Below the pieces are notes generated by a model that saw only the letters and a program-made list of their open reading frames with translations, did not search any database and was not told the origin of the DNA. From Planococcus circulans (GTDB lineage Bacteria > Bacillota > Bacilli > Bacillales_A > Planococcaceae), in the NCBI RefSeq assembly GCF_020023385.1, contig NZ_JAIQCL010000005.1, positions 203,338 through 267,337 on the forward strand: a stretch of 64,000 bases of DNA, read 5' to 3'. Each line of letters starts with the position of its first letter. The first letter of the stretch is position 1. Made by a program: the position numbers and the translations under genes. Below, piece by piece: positions 27,413 through 35,973 of the stretch.

Positions 27413-27949
27413 CTACATATAAATATACCACCATTCTTTTACTTTCTCAGAGAAATAAGGCGTATGCTCAATCATAGACTGGGCAATCCCTGAATTCTCC
27501 AACTGGTTCTGCACGACATCCACAGGAAGCAGCGCGAACACATAGATGAAAATAAAGAGCAGTATGTAAGCTTCAACAAATCCTAAAACCGCACCCAAAA
27601 TTTTGCTGAAAAAGCCAAGAACCGGCAAAAACTTCAGGAAATCGAACATGGACGCCAGCAACTGCAAAGCAAACTTCACCACAAAGAAAATTATAGCGAA
27701 TGCCAATAATTGATAGAAAGTCTGATCCAAGTCCAACTGGTCTACGACAAGCGTAAACTGGGAATTTTCATTTATCGCTGGGTAAGGAATCCACAGCACA
27801 AAGTATTCGGACAAGGGTTTATAATATTTATAAGCCACGACCAAGGCAATAACAAATCCGACCATATGGATCAGCTGGACGACAAATCCTCTTTTGGCGC
27901 CCACGATGATGCCACCGATCAGTAAGATGATTAAAAGTATATCAAGCAT
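27413..27949 (-). CDS. cvpA: CvpA-family membrane protein (YshB-like)
   Basis: A 178-residue protein with four membrane helices (about 3-20, 24-42, 78-96 and 118-140). The family resembles E. coli colicin V production protein; in Bacillus the homologue is yshB and its biochemical role is not settled. The start lies six bases after the zapA stop, so the two genes form one unit, closed by the terminator at 27379-27408. Confidence 0.85.
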   Translation of the reverse strand: MLDILLIILLIGGIIVGAKRGFVVQLIHMVGFVIALVVAYKYYKPLSEYFVLWIPYPAINENSQFTLVVDQLDLDQTFYQLLAFAIIFFVVKFALQLLASMFDFLKFLPVLGFFSKILGAVLGFVEAYILLFIFIYVFALLPVDVVQNQLENSGIAQSMIEHTPYFSEKVKEWWYIYM

Positions 27950-27954
27950 TCACG

Positions 27955-28215
27955 TCAACCCTTCAGTTTTTTCAATTCATTTTCTAATTGTTCAACTTGC
28001 TCTTTCAGTTTAAGATAGTCATGTACCGCATTCGATGCAGTCAAAACGGCAAGCTTTGCCTGGTCCAGCGATGGATTCAAGGCATTGATCTCGCGCATTT
28101 TGCTGTCGACGATCGACGCAACGAGACGCATGTGTCCTGAAGTTTCAGTACCGACCATTTTATAGGTGTTGCCATAGATGTCAACGACCGTGTGAATTTT
28201 ATGTTGCTCTGACAA
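27955..28215 (-). CDS. zapA: Cell division protein ZapA
   Basis: Small FtsZ-associated protein that bundles protofilaments at mid-cell. The 86 residues have the N-terminal ZapA domain ([17 protein letters not shown]) and a C-terminal coiled coil ([19 protein letters not shown]). The start is a TTG at 28213-28215, eight bases after GGGGG, and gives the family's length. A longer in-frame reading runs into the divergent rnhC promoter region and is not supported. Confidence 0.92.
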   Translation of the reverse strand: MSEQHKIHTVVDIYGNTYKMVGTETSGHMRLVASIVDSKMREINALNPSLDQAKLAVLTASNAVHDYLKLKEQVEQLENELKKLKG

Positions 28216-28246
28216 TGCAATATCCCCCTTTGGAATTCTATAGACC

Positions 28247-28255
28247 ATCATACCA
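28247..28255 (-). promoter_or_regulatory. Extended -10 promoter of zapA-cvpA
   Basis: TGG-TATGAT on the minus strand, 32 bases upstream of the zapA start, in the 82-base gap shared with divergent rnhC. Confidence 0.45.
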
Positions 28256-28297
28256 TGAAAACAAGCCGATTGTGAATCAAAGAAAGGTGACTCGTCC

Positions 28298-29230
28298 ATG
28301 TCAAATACAGTTCTGAAACTCCCGGAGGAAAGTATTCTCCAAGTGATTTCACATTACCAGAAAAACAACATCCAGACCAAGAACCCATACGCCAGGTTCA
28401 GTGCCAAACTGCCGGATACGGTCGTGACCGTCTACACTTCAGGAAAAGTCATGTTCCAAGGAAATGGCGCCGAACGGGAAGCAGCAAAATGGGGTGCGGC
28501 ATTGCCGGCGACGGAAAAGACCGTATCCACTAAAGGCGACAAACTGCCCGACGGCTTCGCCAAATTATCCGTTCTCGGATCCGACGAAACCGGCACCGGC
28601 GATTTCTTCGGCCCGATCACAGTGGCCGCCTGTTACGTACCCACAGACAAAGTAGAGCTTGCCCATGAACTCGGCGTCAAAGATTCCAAGCAGCTCACCG
28701 ATGCGTGGATGCGCCAAGTGGCACCCGATCTGAGAGAAGCCTTCGCCCACAGCGTGCTGACTTTGAAAAACGACAAATACAATCAAGTACAGAGCCAAGG
28801 TTGGTCACAAGGAAAAATAAAAGCATTGCTCCATAACCAGGCTCTCAAACACGTACTGAGCAAGATCGCGCCGGAAAAACCGGACGCCATCCTGATCGAC
28901 CAATTTGCGGAGCGCGGCATTTACTACAAACACATCAAAGAAGAACCCGAAATCATCCGCGAGAACGTCCTGTTTTCCACCAAAGCAGAAGGTCTCCACG
29001 TTTCAGTCGCCTGTGCTTCCATCATTGCGCGTGTGGCTTTTCTCGAAGAAATGGATCGCATGAGTGCTGAAGCCGGCGTCACCTTGCCGAAAGGTGCTGG
29101 AAAAATTGTCGACGAAGCGGCAGCGAAGATTTTGCTGAAGCATGGCGAAGCGTATCTGAAGAGCTTGACGAAGGTGCATTTTGCGAATACAGGGAAGGCG
29201 AAGGTGTTGGCTGGGAAGCGGCGTGGATAG
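28298..29230 (+). CDS. rnhC: Ribonuclease HIII
   Basis: Cleaves the RNA strand of RNA-DNA hybrids. The 310 residues have the N-terminal TBP-like substrate-binding domain (to about 90) and the catalytic domain beginning [18 protein letters not shown], whose Asp and Glu, with later Asp residues ([20 protein letters not shown]), bind the metals. Start ATG with AAAGG ten bases upstream. It is one of only two plus-strand genes here, divergent from zapA as in Bacillus, and converges on the pilin cassette. Confidence 0.96.
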   Translation: MSNTVLKLPEESILQVISHYQKNNIQTKNPYARFSAKLPDTVVTVYTSGKVMFQGNGAEREAAKWGAALPATEKTVSTKGDKLPDGFAKLSVLGSDETGTGDFFGPITVAACYVPTDKVELAHELGVKDSKQLTDAWMRQVAPDLREAFAHSVLTLKNDKYNQVQSQGWSQGKIKALLHNQALKHVLSKIAPEKPDAILIDQFAERGIYYKHIKEEPEIIRENVLFSTKAEGLHVSVACASIIARVAFLEEMDRMSAEAGVTLPKGAGKIVDEAAAKILLKHGEAYLKSLTKVHFANTGKAKVLAGKRRG

Positions 29231-29233
29231 ACG

Positions 29234-29270
29234 AATAACCCCTGGAGAAAATTTCTCCAGGGGTTATTAT
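29234..29270. terminator. Bidirectional terminator between rnhC and the pilin cassette
   Basis: A perfect 17-bp stem (AATAACCCCTGGAGAAA and its inverse) with a one-base loop, T-rich on both strands, between the convergent stops. Confidence 0.88.
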
Positions 29271-29271
29271 T

Positions 29272-30342
29272 TTAATGATAAATCGTATTGAGCTTGTTGT
29301 TCAGTGACCAATTGTATACTTTACCGGTTTGTGCGACTTCTACGGGGTCTGGCCAAGTGACGATGCTTTCGCAGCTTTTGGTATACCCTGGAAAGCTTTT
29401 ATAGGCTGTAGTCAATGTTTTAGAAGCACCGATATATGTGTTGCCGATCACATGAATTTTAGCGTTCGGATTAGTTGTTATGGACCCTTTAATATAAGCA
29501 TCCCCGTATACAAGGATTAGGCTATAAGGTCCTAAGTTAACATTCCCTAAAATGGTCAGGTTACCTTGAACGTAAATACAAATAAAGTTATTCGAATAGA
29601 CACCGCCGCCGATATATAAGTCTTTTTCAATCTTTAGAGTATCCCCACTATTTCCTCCTCCGGCAAGTAAAGCATTGTTAGATGGCAAAGAATTAATAAT
29701 GAATGATTCAAAATGATAGGAGGTTCTTTGAATTGGAAAGGGACCATCTATTTCCACAAACCCTTTCACATCTCCAGATGGAGGATAGGAAGTAATCGGT
29801 GCTTGACCAGTGGTGTTCATCGGCTTGGCTGGAATAGCGGGCCCTGTTGCAGGGTTCACTTCAGTTACCACAATTGTCGGAGGCGTCACTTCCATGCTTC
29901 CCTCCACTAATTTTGTGGTGCCACTTTCTGCTATTCCAGTACTCTTCATGGTTACGGTAATCTTTCCGGAATCGCCCGTGGAACATCCAGTAAGCCCCGC
30001 CGACGGCACTTTATAAGTACTTCCGTTCCCACTCTTTTGAATGCTGCCGATATTTTTGATTTTTGTGCAAAGCTCTTGACGACTTTTGGCTAATGCTGTA
30101 GTTGCTCCTGTTTGCGTGGCCGTAAACTTATAAAGTTCTACAGTTTCTTCAACCAATGCTTGATAGTGAAGCAAGCCCATTTCTGCATAATGACGAGCCT
30201 GTACCTGATCTTCTTTTAACGAAAATTGTTTTGAAGCATTGGCATTCATCAGCAACAAACCCAGCCCTAAAATTGTAAAAAGCACAACGAGGAGCATCAC
30301 AAACAATAAAGCATAGCCTTTTTCATTAGTTAACCGTTGCAT
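29272..30342 (-). CDS. PilX/GspK-like large minor-pilin protein, cassette 1
   Basis: 356 residues. A prepilin-type leader (cleavage after G9 in NEKG/YALLF) precedes a long hydrophobic helix to about 33. Position +5 is not Glu, as in GspK-type tip pseudopilins. A pilin stalk follows to about 65, a cysteine-bearing domain (C92, C120), a Pro/Thr-rich linker at about 153-188 and a region of short strand repeats (DLYIGGGVYS, FICIYVQGNLTILGNV, LILVYGDAYIKGSI, IHVIGNTYIGAS) that suggests a beta-helix like polymer-forming or bactofilin proteins, with C255 and C324. First 60 residues are identical at 46 positions to the cassette 2 paralogue. Tip adhesin role is inference. Confidence 0.75.
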   Translation of the reverse strand: MQRLTNEKGYALLFVMLLVVLFTILGLGLLLMNANASKQFSLKEDQVQARHYAEMGLLHYQALVEETVELYKFTATQTGATTALAKSRQELCTKIKNIGSIQKSGNGSTYKVPSAGLTGCSTGDSGKITVTMKSTGIAESGTTKLVEGSMEVTPPTIVVTEVNPATGPAIPAKPMNTTGQAPITSYPPSGDVKGFVEIDGPFPIQRTSYHFESFIINSLPSNNALLAGGGNSGDTLKIEKDLYIGGGVYSNNFICIYVQGNLTILGNVNLGPYSLILVYGDAYIKGSITTNPNAKIHVIGNTYIGASKTLTTAYKSFPGYTKSCESIVTWPDPVEVAQTGKVYNWSLNNKLNTIYH

Positions 30343-30351
30343 CTTACACCC

Positions 30352-30789
30352 CTAATTCAATTTACTGAATGCCGTTTGGATGACAAACTTCTGATCGGCT
30401 TTTTTTATCGTTAATTTCAATGGAGACCTTTTATCCCGACACAACGTCGCTCCTTCAGTTAACTCATACTCATAGCCTTCTGAAATAATGACACCATCCA
30501 TCTTTAATTGAGCTTTATTAGATGCTACTGTGATTTTAATCTGTTGATCGGGTCCGCATTTAATGGCAGGCACTGCCGATACGAGTGAAGGGCTTTCCAA
30601 ATAGTGACCTCGAATTCGTTCTGCAATCAGGTTGCCTTCCTGTTGAAGTTCCTGACGTGAGGAAGTCCGATCTGCAGAATTCGTTCCCGTTGATAACACG
30701 GATATAATTCCAACCACAATAATTCCCATAATCGCTAGAACTGCCAATAGCTCGACTAATGTAATGCCTCGTTGGCTATTCCATCTCAT
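30352..30789 (-). CDS. Type II secretion/type IV pilus minor pilin, cassette 1 (GspJ/GspH-like)
   Basis: 145 residues with prepilin site RG/ITLVELLAVLAIMGIIVV, including Glu5, then a pilin stalk and a small C-terminal domain with two cysteines. The ATG at 30787-30789 lies inside the end of the preceding gene (14-base overlap), so translation is coupled. The longer upstream reading would destroy the leader peptide and is rejected. It is the middle gene of a three-gene cassette; closest relative in the window is 32634-33032. Confidence 0.8.
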   Translation of the reverse strand: MRWNSQRGITLVELLAVLAIMGIIVVGIISVLSTGTNSADRTSSRQELQQEGNLIAERIRGHYLESPSLVSAVPAIKCGPDQQIKITVASNKAQLKMDGVIISEGYEYELTEGATLCRDKRSPLKLTIKKADQKFVIQTAFSKLN

Positions 30790-31132
30790 AATACATTTCC
30801 GTAGTAAACCCTGGCTCATTTGTTCTCGTTCCAGCAACTGCTTTCACCGTGATTTTGGCGTGCTTTAAATTTTTAGTAGGCCCGTCAGATCTCACTACAT
30901 CAATCTTATATTCTGGATAAAGATCTTTATAATCCAGATTATTTTCTCTAACACTTGCAACTACATCTTCGGTAACTTGAACTGCAGTTAATTTTTCATT
31001 ATTGAAGGTAGTAAACTTCGCTGATTGTGTGAAAAAACTCATAAAACTCACCAGCACGATCCCCAAAATCACCAAAGCCGCCAAAATTTCAACTAAGGTC
31101 AATCCTTCTTCTTTTTGACTAACTATTTTCAT
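30776..31132 (-). CDS. Type IV minor pilin, cassette 1 (GspI-like)
   Basis: 118 residues: leader MKIVSQKEEG, then LTLVEILAALVILGIVLVS with Glu5, a stalk (FFTQSAKFTTFNNEKL) and a compact C-terminal domain. The ATG follows GCGGAGGC. The first 32 residues after the cleavage site match the cassette 2 paralogue (33029-33391) at almost every position, while the C-terminal domains have diverged. No prepilin peptidase, ATPase or platform gene lies in the window, so assembly machinery must be encoded elsewhere. Confidence 0.8.
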   Translation of the reverse strand: MKIVSQKEEGLTLVEILAALVILGIVLVSFMSFFTQSAKFTTFNNEKLTAVQVTEDVVASVRENNLDYKDLYPEYKIDVVRSDGPTKNLKHAKITVKAVAGTRTNEPGFTTEMYYEME

Positions 31133-31473
31133 AATTTAAGCCTCCGCTTAGATTTTTTACTGATTTTAATATTATCGGCTACTTCATTTTAATATTATCA
31201 TAGGTTTTGTATAATAATGTATATATTTTCTATTAAAAGTAAATATTTTTATTATATATATGAATCCATTAAAAAAGAGCAGAATCGATTAGATTCTACT
31301 TACGAAAATAATTTACTGATTCTTAAAATTCCTATCTCTGTTATAACAGATGACGTAATTGATAATTTTTGTAGGAGTTTGATTTCTTTAATCCAAGATG
31401 TTTCCCAATAAAGAAAAAATGAAAAGGTGCATATATATAGATGGTTAGGTAAAAAATATTAAAACTCGATATT
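31133..31473. other. AT-rich spacer between the two pilin cassettes
   Basis: About 340 bases of low-GC sequence with only a 64-codon plus-strand ORF (31217-31411, no ribosome site) and a weak AT-only hairpin at 31453-31475 that might end cassette 2. The cassette 1 promoter should lie here, but no hexamer pair is convincing (TATGAT and GATAAT occur on the minus strand near 31190). Confidence 0.5.
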
Positions 31474-32622
31474 TTATTTATAATCAATCAAAGGATCGTC
31501 TTCCAGTTCCCAAAATGCTACGCTAGGAACTGTGGGTGTTGTAATAGGTTGCTCCAATCCTGGATTAGCACACGGCAGCCTATTTGCTATATTAGCTTGA
31601 TTCTGTGACATAGATCCAAAGGGATTTGCTATTTTAGTGATGGTTTCTCCAGCTATTTTGTATACGTTGCCTTTAACATAGATTTTCATTTTCCCTATTT
31701 TTGGCGGCAATGAAAAGCCGCTTGGCAGGAACACATTGCCGAATACATACATTTCATTATTTGGACTGGTGCTTCCCAGTACCTGAGGTAAATAGGTATC
31801 TCTATAAACGACCATAGACAATTTATTTACGGATTCCATGTTCTGCTTAACCACGAGATTTTGCCCAACAGCAATACATGCGTGGTTTTGGACATCGATT
31901 TCATTTGACACATACATATTTTTATCCACTTTCAAGGTCGCTCCATTGCCCCCATTCACAACAAGATTATCCATTACCAAGCTATCCTTAAAGTGCAAGC
32001 TGTTTTGTTTCATTTCTATCATAGTTACTTCAGTAAATTCTTGGATGGTTTCATGGGCATCTTTACATTTCTTTTGACCTGATTTGTCACAACTTTTGTT
32101 CCAAGTAGTTAGTTTATCTGCATTAGTAATAGGTTTAGTAGGTACTATCGGAGATAAAGGGGTACTACTTCCATTTCCAGGAATATGGGTTCCCTTATTT
32201 TTAACAAAGTAAGTAGCTGTAATTATTTTTTCGGTATCCAGGTCTCCTTCACTCTTGCTTTGTACTTTCACTTCCAATGTTCCGCCTCGCTCGATACATG
32301 AATTGCCTGAAGACCCATTTCCCGCAACTTCGTACTTAGAGTCACTTTTACTATCAGCATTTACAATTTGTAACAAAGGCTCAATTTTAGTACATTTCAA
32401 ATCAGTGGTATTGGCACTCACTACCGTCTCCAACACGTTATGATAATGAAGGATACCCATTTCAGAAAGATGACGAGCCTCTACTTGCTCTTCTTTTAAG
32501 TTAAACTGCTTTGATGCATTTATGTTCATTGTTAGTAACCCCATACCAAGTATTGTAAAAAGAACTACAAGCAGCATAACCATCAATAGCGCATAACCTT
32601 TCTGATTCTTTAAGAAATCCAT
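31474..32622 (-). CDS. PilX/GspK-like large minor-pilin protein, cassette 2
   Basis: 382 residues with the same plan as the cassette 1 product: leader ending G9, YALLMVMLLVVLFTILG helix lacking Glu5, stalk, Cys domain (C77, C109), a spacer with two extra cysteines (C178, C186), a Pro-rich linker around 150-165, and repeated strands (KVDKNMYVSN, ACIAVGQNLVVKQN, MVVYRDTYLP, MYVFGNVFLP, IYVKGNVYKI) with C249 and C351. The ATG at 32620-32622 has GAGGAGAG five bases upstream; the GTG five codons earlier would be part of that site. Four cysteines are shared with the paralogue, suggesting two extracytoplasmic disulfides. Confidence 0.75.
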   Translation of the reverse strand: MDFLKNQKGYALLMVMLLVVLFTILGMGLLTMNINASKQFNLKEEQVEARHLSEMGILHYHNVLETVVSANTTDLKCTKIEPLLQIVNADSKSDSKYEVAGNGSSGNSCIERGGTLEVKVQSKSEGDLDTEKIITATYFVKNKGTHIPGNGSSTPLSPIVPTKPITNADKLTTWNKSCDKSGQKKCKDAHETIQEFTEVTMIEMKQNSLHFKDSLVMDNLVVNGGNGATLKVDKNMYVSNEIDVQNHACIAVGQNLVVKQNMESVNKLSMVVYRDTYLPQVLGSTSPNNEMYVFGNVFLPSGFSLPPKIGKMKIYVKGNVYKIAGETITKIANPFGSMSQNQANIANRLPCANPGLEQPITTPTVPSVAFWELEDDPLIDYK

Positions 32623-32633
32623 AATTACTCTCC

Positions 32634-33032
32634 TCACCGCAATTTACTGAACGTTGTATCAATTTCGTAATATTGGCCATCAGCATCCAAAATTGTCATT
32701 TCAAACTTAGTATCGAAATTCGGATCTATTTCAGTATCCGTAAACCTATACCTGTATCCTTGTGAAATAGGTCTTGAATCCAATAGTAAGATTTGCTCCC
32801 CATTGCTCTCTTCCACACTTAAAACAAATACCTGATTATCTGATTTCAAATATTCGCTTCGAAGAACTTCAACAACCAGATTTGCTTCCTGCTGCAGCTG
32901 TTGTTTTGTGGCGGTTTTATTTGAAGCTGTTGTTCCTGTTGATAAGACAGAAGCTATGACTATGACAATAATGCCCAGAATAGCTAAGGCAGCAAGCAGT
33001 TCGACTAATGTGATTCCTTTTTCATTCTTCAT
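32634..33032 (-). CDS. Type IV minor pilin, cassette 2 (GspJ/GspH-like)
   Basis: 132 residues with leader MKNEKG, then ITLVELLAALAILGIIVI, Glu5 present, and the stalk motif VLSTGT...QQLQQEANLV shared with 30352-30789. The start overlaps the upstream stop by four bases (ATGA). The C-terminal domain lacks the cysteines of its cassette 1 counterpart. Confidence 0.8.
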   Translation of the reverse strand: MKNEKGITLVELLAALAILGIIVIVIASVLSTGTTASNKTATKQQLQQEANLVVEVLRSEYLKSDNQVFVLSVEESNGEQILLLDSRPISQGYRYRFTDTEIDPNFDTKFEMTILDADGQYYEIDTTFSKLR

Positions 33033-33391
33033 GACGACACCTTGAAGTACATCTGTGTTGTAAATTCAGGCTCATCAATCCCAACATCATCCGGAGAATT
33101 TACTGTAATAACCGCTAACTTTAAATCTCCTGGCCCAGCTTCAATATATATTTCAACTAGATGATTTTTCTTATTGAAAACCTGGTCATTAGTGTATGTA
33201 CCAATTCTTACTTCAGCAACTACTTCTTCCGCTATCTGTACATTCGTCAATTTCTCATTATTATGTGCCGTAAACTTCGCCGATTGTGTAAAAAAACTCA
33301 TCACACTGACAAGCACAATTCCCAGAATCACTAAAGCTGCCAATATTTCAACTAACGTCAACCCTTTTTCGTTTTGCATCAGCCTCTTCAC
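33029..33391 (-). CDS. Type IV minor pilin, cassette 2 (GspI-like)
   Basis: 120 residues: leader MKRLMQNEKG, then LTLVEILAALVILGIVLVS, Glu5 present, stalk FFTQSAKFTAHNNEKL and a variable C-terminal domain. The start is GTG at 33389-33391 with GGAGG eight bases upstream. First gene of cassette 2. Upstream, a palindrome TGATAGT-ATTTA-ACTATCA (33412-33430) could be an operator; no clear promoter is seen. Confidence 0.8.
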   Translation of the reverse strand: MKRLMQNEKGLTLVEILAALVILGIVLVSVMSFFTQSAKFTAHNNEKLTNVQIAEEVVAEVRIGTYTNDQVFNKKNHLVEIYIEAGPGDLKLAVITVNSPDDVGIDEPEFTTQMYFKVSS

Positions 33392-33505
33392 AAGAGAACC
33401 TCCATTAATTATGATAGTTAAATACTATCACATTTTATCCTCTATTAAATTAAAAAGACCTATAAAAAGTAAATTTTATGAACCAGTTTACTTACTAAAT
33501 AAAGA

Positions 33506-33537
33506 AAAAAGGATGAACCCTGTGGGTTCATCCTTTT
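33506..33537 (-). terminator. Terminator of pheST
   Basis: AAAAGGATGAACCC/GGGTTCATCCTTTT stem, three-base loop, then TTTC on the minus strand, 22 bases after pheT. Confidence 0.88.
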
Positions 33538-33559
33538 AACTCATTACTATCGAATCAGA

Positions 33560-35959
33560 TTAGCTTCTAAGCTCAGCGCCGACTTCCGTCAAGGCTGCCA
33601 TTACTTTTTCATGTGCATTGATGACTTCTTCGTCCGTCAAGGTCTTCTCAGGATCGAAGTAGGTCAAGGAGAAAGCGACTGATTTTTTGCCTTCTTCCAT
33701 TTTATCGCCTTCGTACAAGTCGAATACGCGGACGTCTTTCAATAGCTTGCCGCCTGCGTTGCGGATGACGGTTTCAATCGTACCCGCTTCGACGATTTTG
33801 GAAAGGACCAATGCCACATCGCGTGACATGGATGGGTAGCGCGGCACTGGCGTGTACACCAATGCTTCTGTTTCCAGATTCAACAGCGTTGCCAGGTTCA
33901 GTTCCATGACAACCGTTGTTTTCAAGTCGCGCGCTTTTTGTTCGGTTGGATGCAATTGGCCCATAACGCCGATGCGTTGGCCGTCCAGCATGATGAATGC
34001 CGTTCTGCCTGGATGCAGATCATCCATTTGGCCGCGTTCGAATGTTAACTGGACACCGAGTTTATTGCCAAGACTTTCGACGATCCCTTTCAGGACGAAA
34101 AAGTCGACGGGCTTTTTCTCACCCTGCCAGCTGTTGTCGAGCCAAAGGCCGGTCATGGCAACCGCCAGATGCTCCTGCTCGTTCAATAATTCGTCGTCGC
34201 CTTTCAGGAAGACCGAACCGGTTTCATACAAAGCCACTGAATCCATTCTTCTAGCCGTGTTGTATGTGACAGATTCCAAAAGATGCGGTAGTAGGCTTTG
34301 GCGCAGGATGCTGCGCTCTTCGCTCATCGGCATCAACAGGCGCGTCGTTTCCGTTTCTTCCAAAGCAAATTGCTTCGCCGACTTCTCGGAAGTCAGTGAA
34401 TACGTCGTCGCCTGCAGCAAACCGGCGCCTTCCATCAAATTGCGGGCAATGCGGCGTTTTGCCTGGTAAGGCGTCAATCCGCCCGGCGTGGTTTCCGCTT
34501 CCGGCAACGTTGCAGGAATTTCATCATAGCCATACAGGCGTGCGATTTCTTCCACGACATCTTCAGGAATCTGGATGTCCTGTCGGCGCGTCGGCACAGA
34601 AATAACCAATTGCCCGTTTACTGCGGCTGTGTTGAATTTCAGGCGGTTCAAAATATCCAGCATGTCTTCAAAAGCGATTTTCATCCCAAGACGGCTGTTA
34701 ATGAAATCCGGTGAAACTTTGACGATTCTCTCTTCTTTATTCAACTCGTCGAATACCACTGATCCAGCCAGCACTTCCCCGCCGGCAAGTTCGGACAGCA
34801 ATTGTGCTGCGCGTTCTGCGGCTGGAATGACGCGGTTTGGATCCACACCTTTTTCATAACGCGAGCTTGCATCACTGCGAAGGCCGTGGTCTTTCGATGT
34901 CTGACGGACAGAACCTGATGCGAAATAAGCGGATTCGATGACAACAGTTGTCGTCGAATCGCTGACTTCCGAGTTGGCACCACCCATGACACCGGCAATC
35001 GCCACTGGTTTTTCGCCGTTGGTGATGACCAGATGATGACCGGACAATTTGCGTTCAGCATCGTCCAACGTCGTTATCATTTCGCCTTCTTTAGCGTGGC
35101 GAACAGTGATATTGCCGCTGTCCAATGCATCGTAATCGAATGCGTGAAGCGGCTGGCCGTATTCCATCAAAATATAGTTGGTGACGTCGACCACGTTATT
35201 ATGCGGACGGACGCCGGCTGCCATCAAACGCTGCTGCAGCCACATCGGCGACTCCTGCACTTTGATGTTGCGGACCACTTTCGCTACGTAGAGCGGATTG
35301 GCTTCAGGTGCATCGACATTCAATGTCAGCATGGATGCTGCTGTGTCAGATGCTTCTTTGTAGCTGATTTCAGGAAGTTGCACTTCTTCAGAAAGGATCG
35401 CACCGACTTCGTAAGCGACTCCTAGCATGCTCATCGCGTCTGCGCGGTTCGGCGTTAAGCCTAGTTCCAGCACCGTGTCATCCAAATCGAAATTGGTGAT
35501 GACGTCAGAACCGGTTTCCGCGTCTTCCGGCAACACGTAAATTCCTTCAGCGTAAGCTTTCGGCACCAGTTTGCCTTCAATGCCAAGCTCCTGCAACGAA
35601 CAGATCATGCCATGCGATTCTTCTCCACGAAGCTTCGCTTTTTTGATTTTGATATCGCCGGGAAGTGTTGCTCCAGGACGTGCCACGATGACTTTCTGGC
35701 CAGCAGCGATGTTCGGTGCACCACAGATGATCTGTGCAATTTCTTCACCGACGTTGACTTGGCAGATCGATAGTTTATCCGCTTCCGGATGTTTGACGCA
35801 AGACTCGACATAGCCGACGACAATATTTGTCATGCCGTGCGAACGGTCAATGACTGCATCCACTTCGATGCCGGAACGCGTTATTTTTTCACCCAGTTCG
35901 GCGGGTGGCAATTGTTGTGTATTTACATAGTCTTTTAACCAGTTAATGGATACGAGCAT
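33560..35959 (-). CDS. pheT: Phenylalanine--tRNA ligase beta subunit
   Basis: 799-residue editing and structural subunit of the alpha2-beta2 PheRS. Domains in order: EMAP-type tRNA-binding fold (about 40-150, GYVESCVKHPEADKLSICQV split over two motifs), B3/B4 editing domain (around 205-400, YILMEYGQPLHAFD), B5 (about 405-480), catalytic-like core and the C-terminal FDX-ACB anticodon-binding domain (PRYPSMSRDVALVL). The gap after pheS is only 14 bases, so pheST is one operon under the T-box. Confidence 0.97.
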   Translation of the reverse strand: MLVSINWLKDYVNTQQLPPAELGEKITRSGIEVDAVIDRSHGMTNIVVGYVESCVKHPEADKLSICQVNVGEEIAQIICGAPNIAAGQKVIVARPGATLPGDIKIKKAKLRGEESHGMICSLQELGIEGKLVPKAYAEGIYVLPEDAETGSDVITNFDLDDTVLELGLTPNRADAMSMLGVAYEVGAILSEEVQLPEISYKEASDTAASMLTLNVDAPEANPLYVAKVVRNIKVQESPMWLQQRLMAAGVRPHNNVVDVTNYILMEYGQPLHAFDYDALDSGNITVRHAKEGEMITTLDDAERKLSGHHLVITNGEKPVAIAGVMGGANSEVSDSTTTVVIESAYFASGSVRQTSKDHGLRSDASSRYEKGVDPNRVIPAAERAAQLLSELAGGEVLAGSVVFDELNKEERIVKVSPDFINSRLGMKIAFEDMLDILNRLKFNTAAVNGQLVISVPTRRQDIQIPEDVVEEIARLYGYDEIPATLPEAETTPGGLTPYQAKRRIARNLMEGAGLLQATTYSLTSEKSAKQFALEETETTRLLMPMSEERSILRQSLLPHLLESVTYNTARRMDSVALYETGSVFLKGDDELLNEQEHLAVAMTGLWLDNSWQGEKKPVDFFVLKGIVESLGNKLGVQLTFERGQMDDLHPGRTAFIMLDGQRIGVMGQLHPTEQKARDLKTTVVMELNLATLLNLETEALVYTPVPRYPSMSRDVALVLSKIVEAGTIETVIRNAGGKLLKDVRVFDLYEGDKMEEGKKSVAFSLTYFDPEKTLTDEEVINAHEKVMAALTEVGAELRS

Positions 35960-35973
35960 AGTTTATTTCCTCC

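Noticed and set aside
31453..31475. AT-only hairpin as terminator of pilin cassette 2
   Set aside because: AAAATAT/ATATTTT has no GC pair and overlaps the stop codon; it is too weak to call.
29272..33391. Prophage or insertion sequence as the source of the pilin island
   Set aside because: No transposase, integrase, terminal inverted repeats or duplicated flanks can be seen around the island.
33852..34469. 205-codon plus-strand ORF opposite pheT
   Set aside because: Antisense to a conserved gene; composition and motifs are those of a shadow frame.
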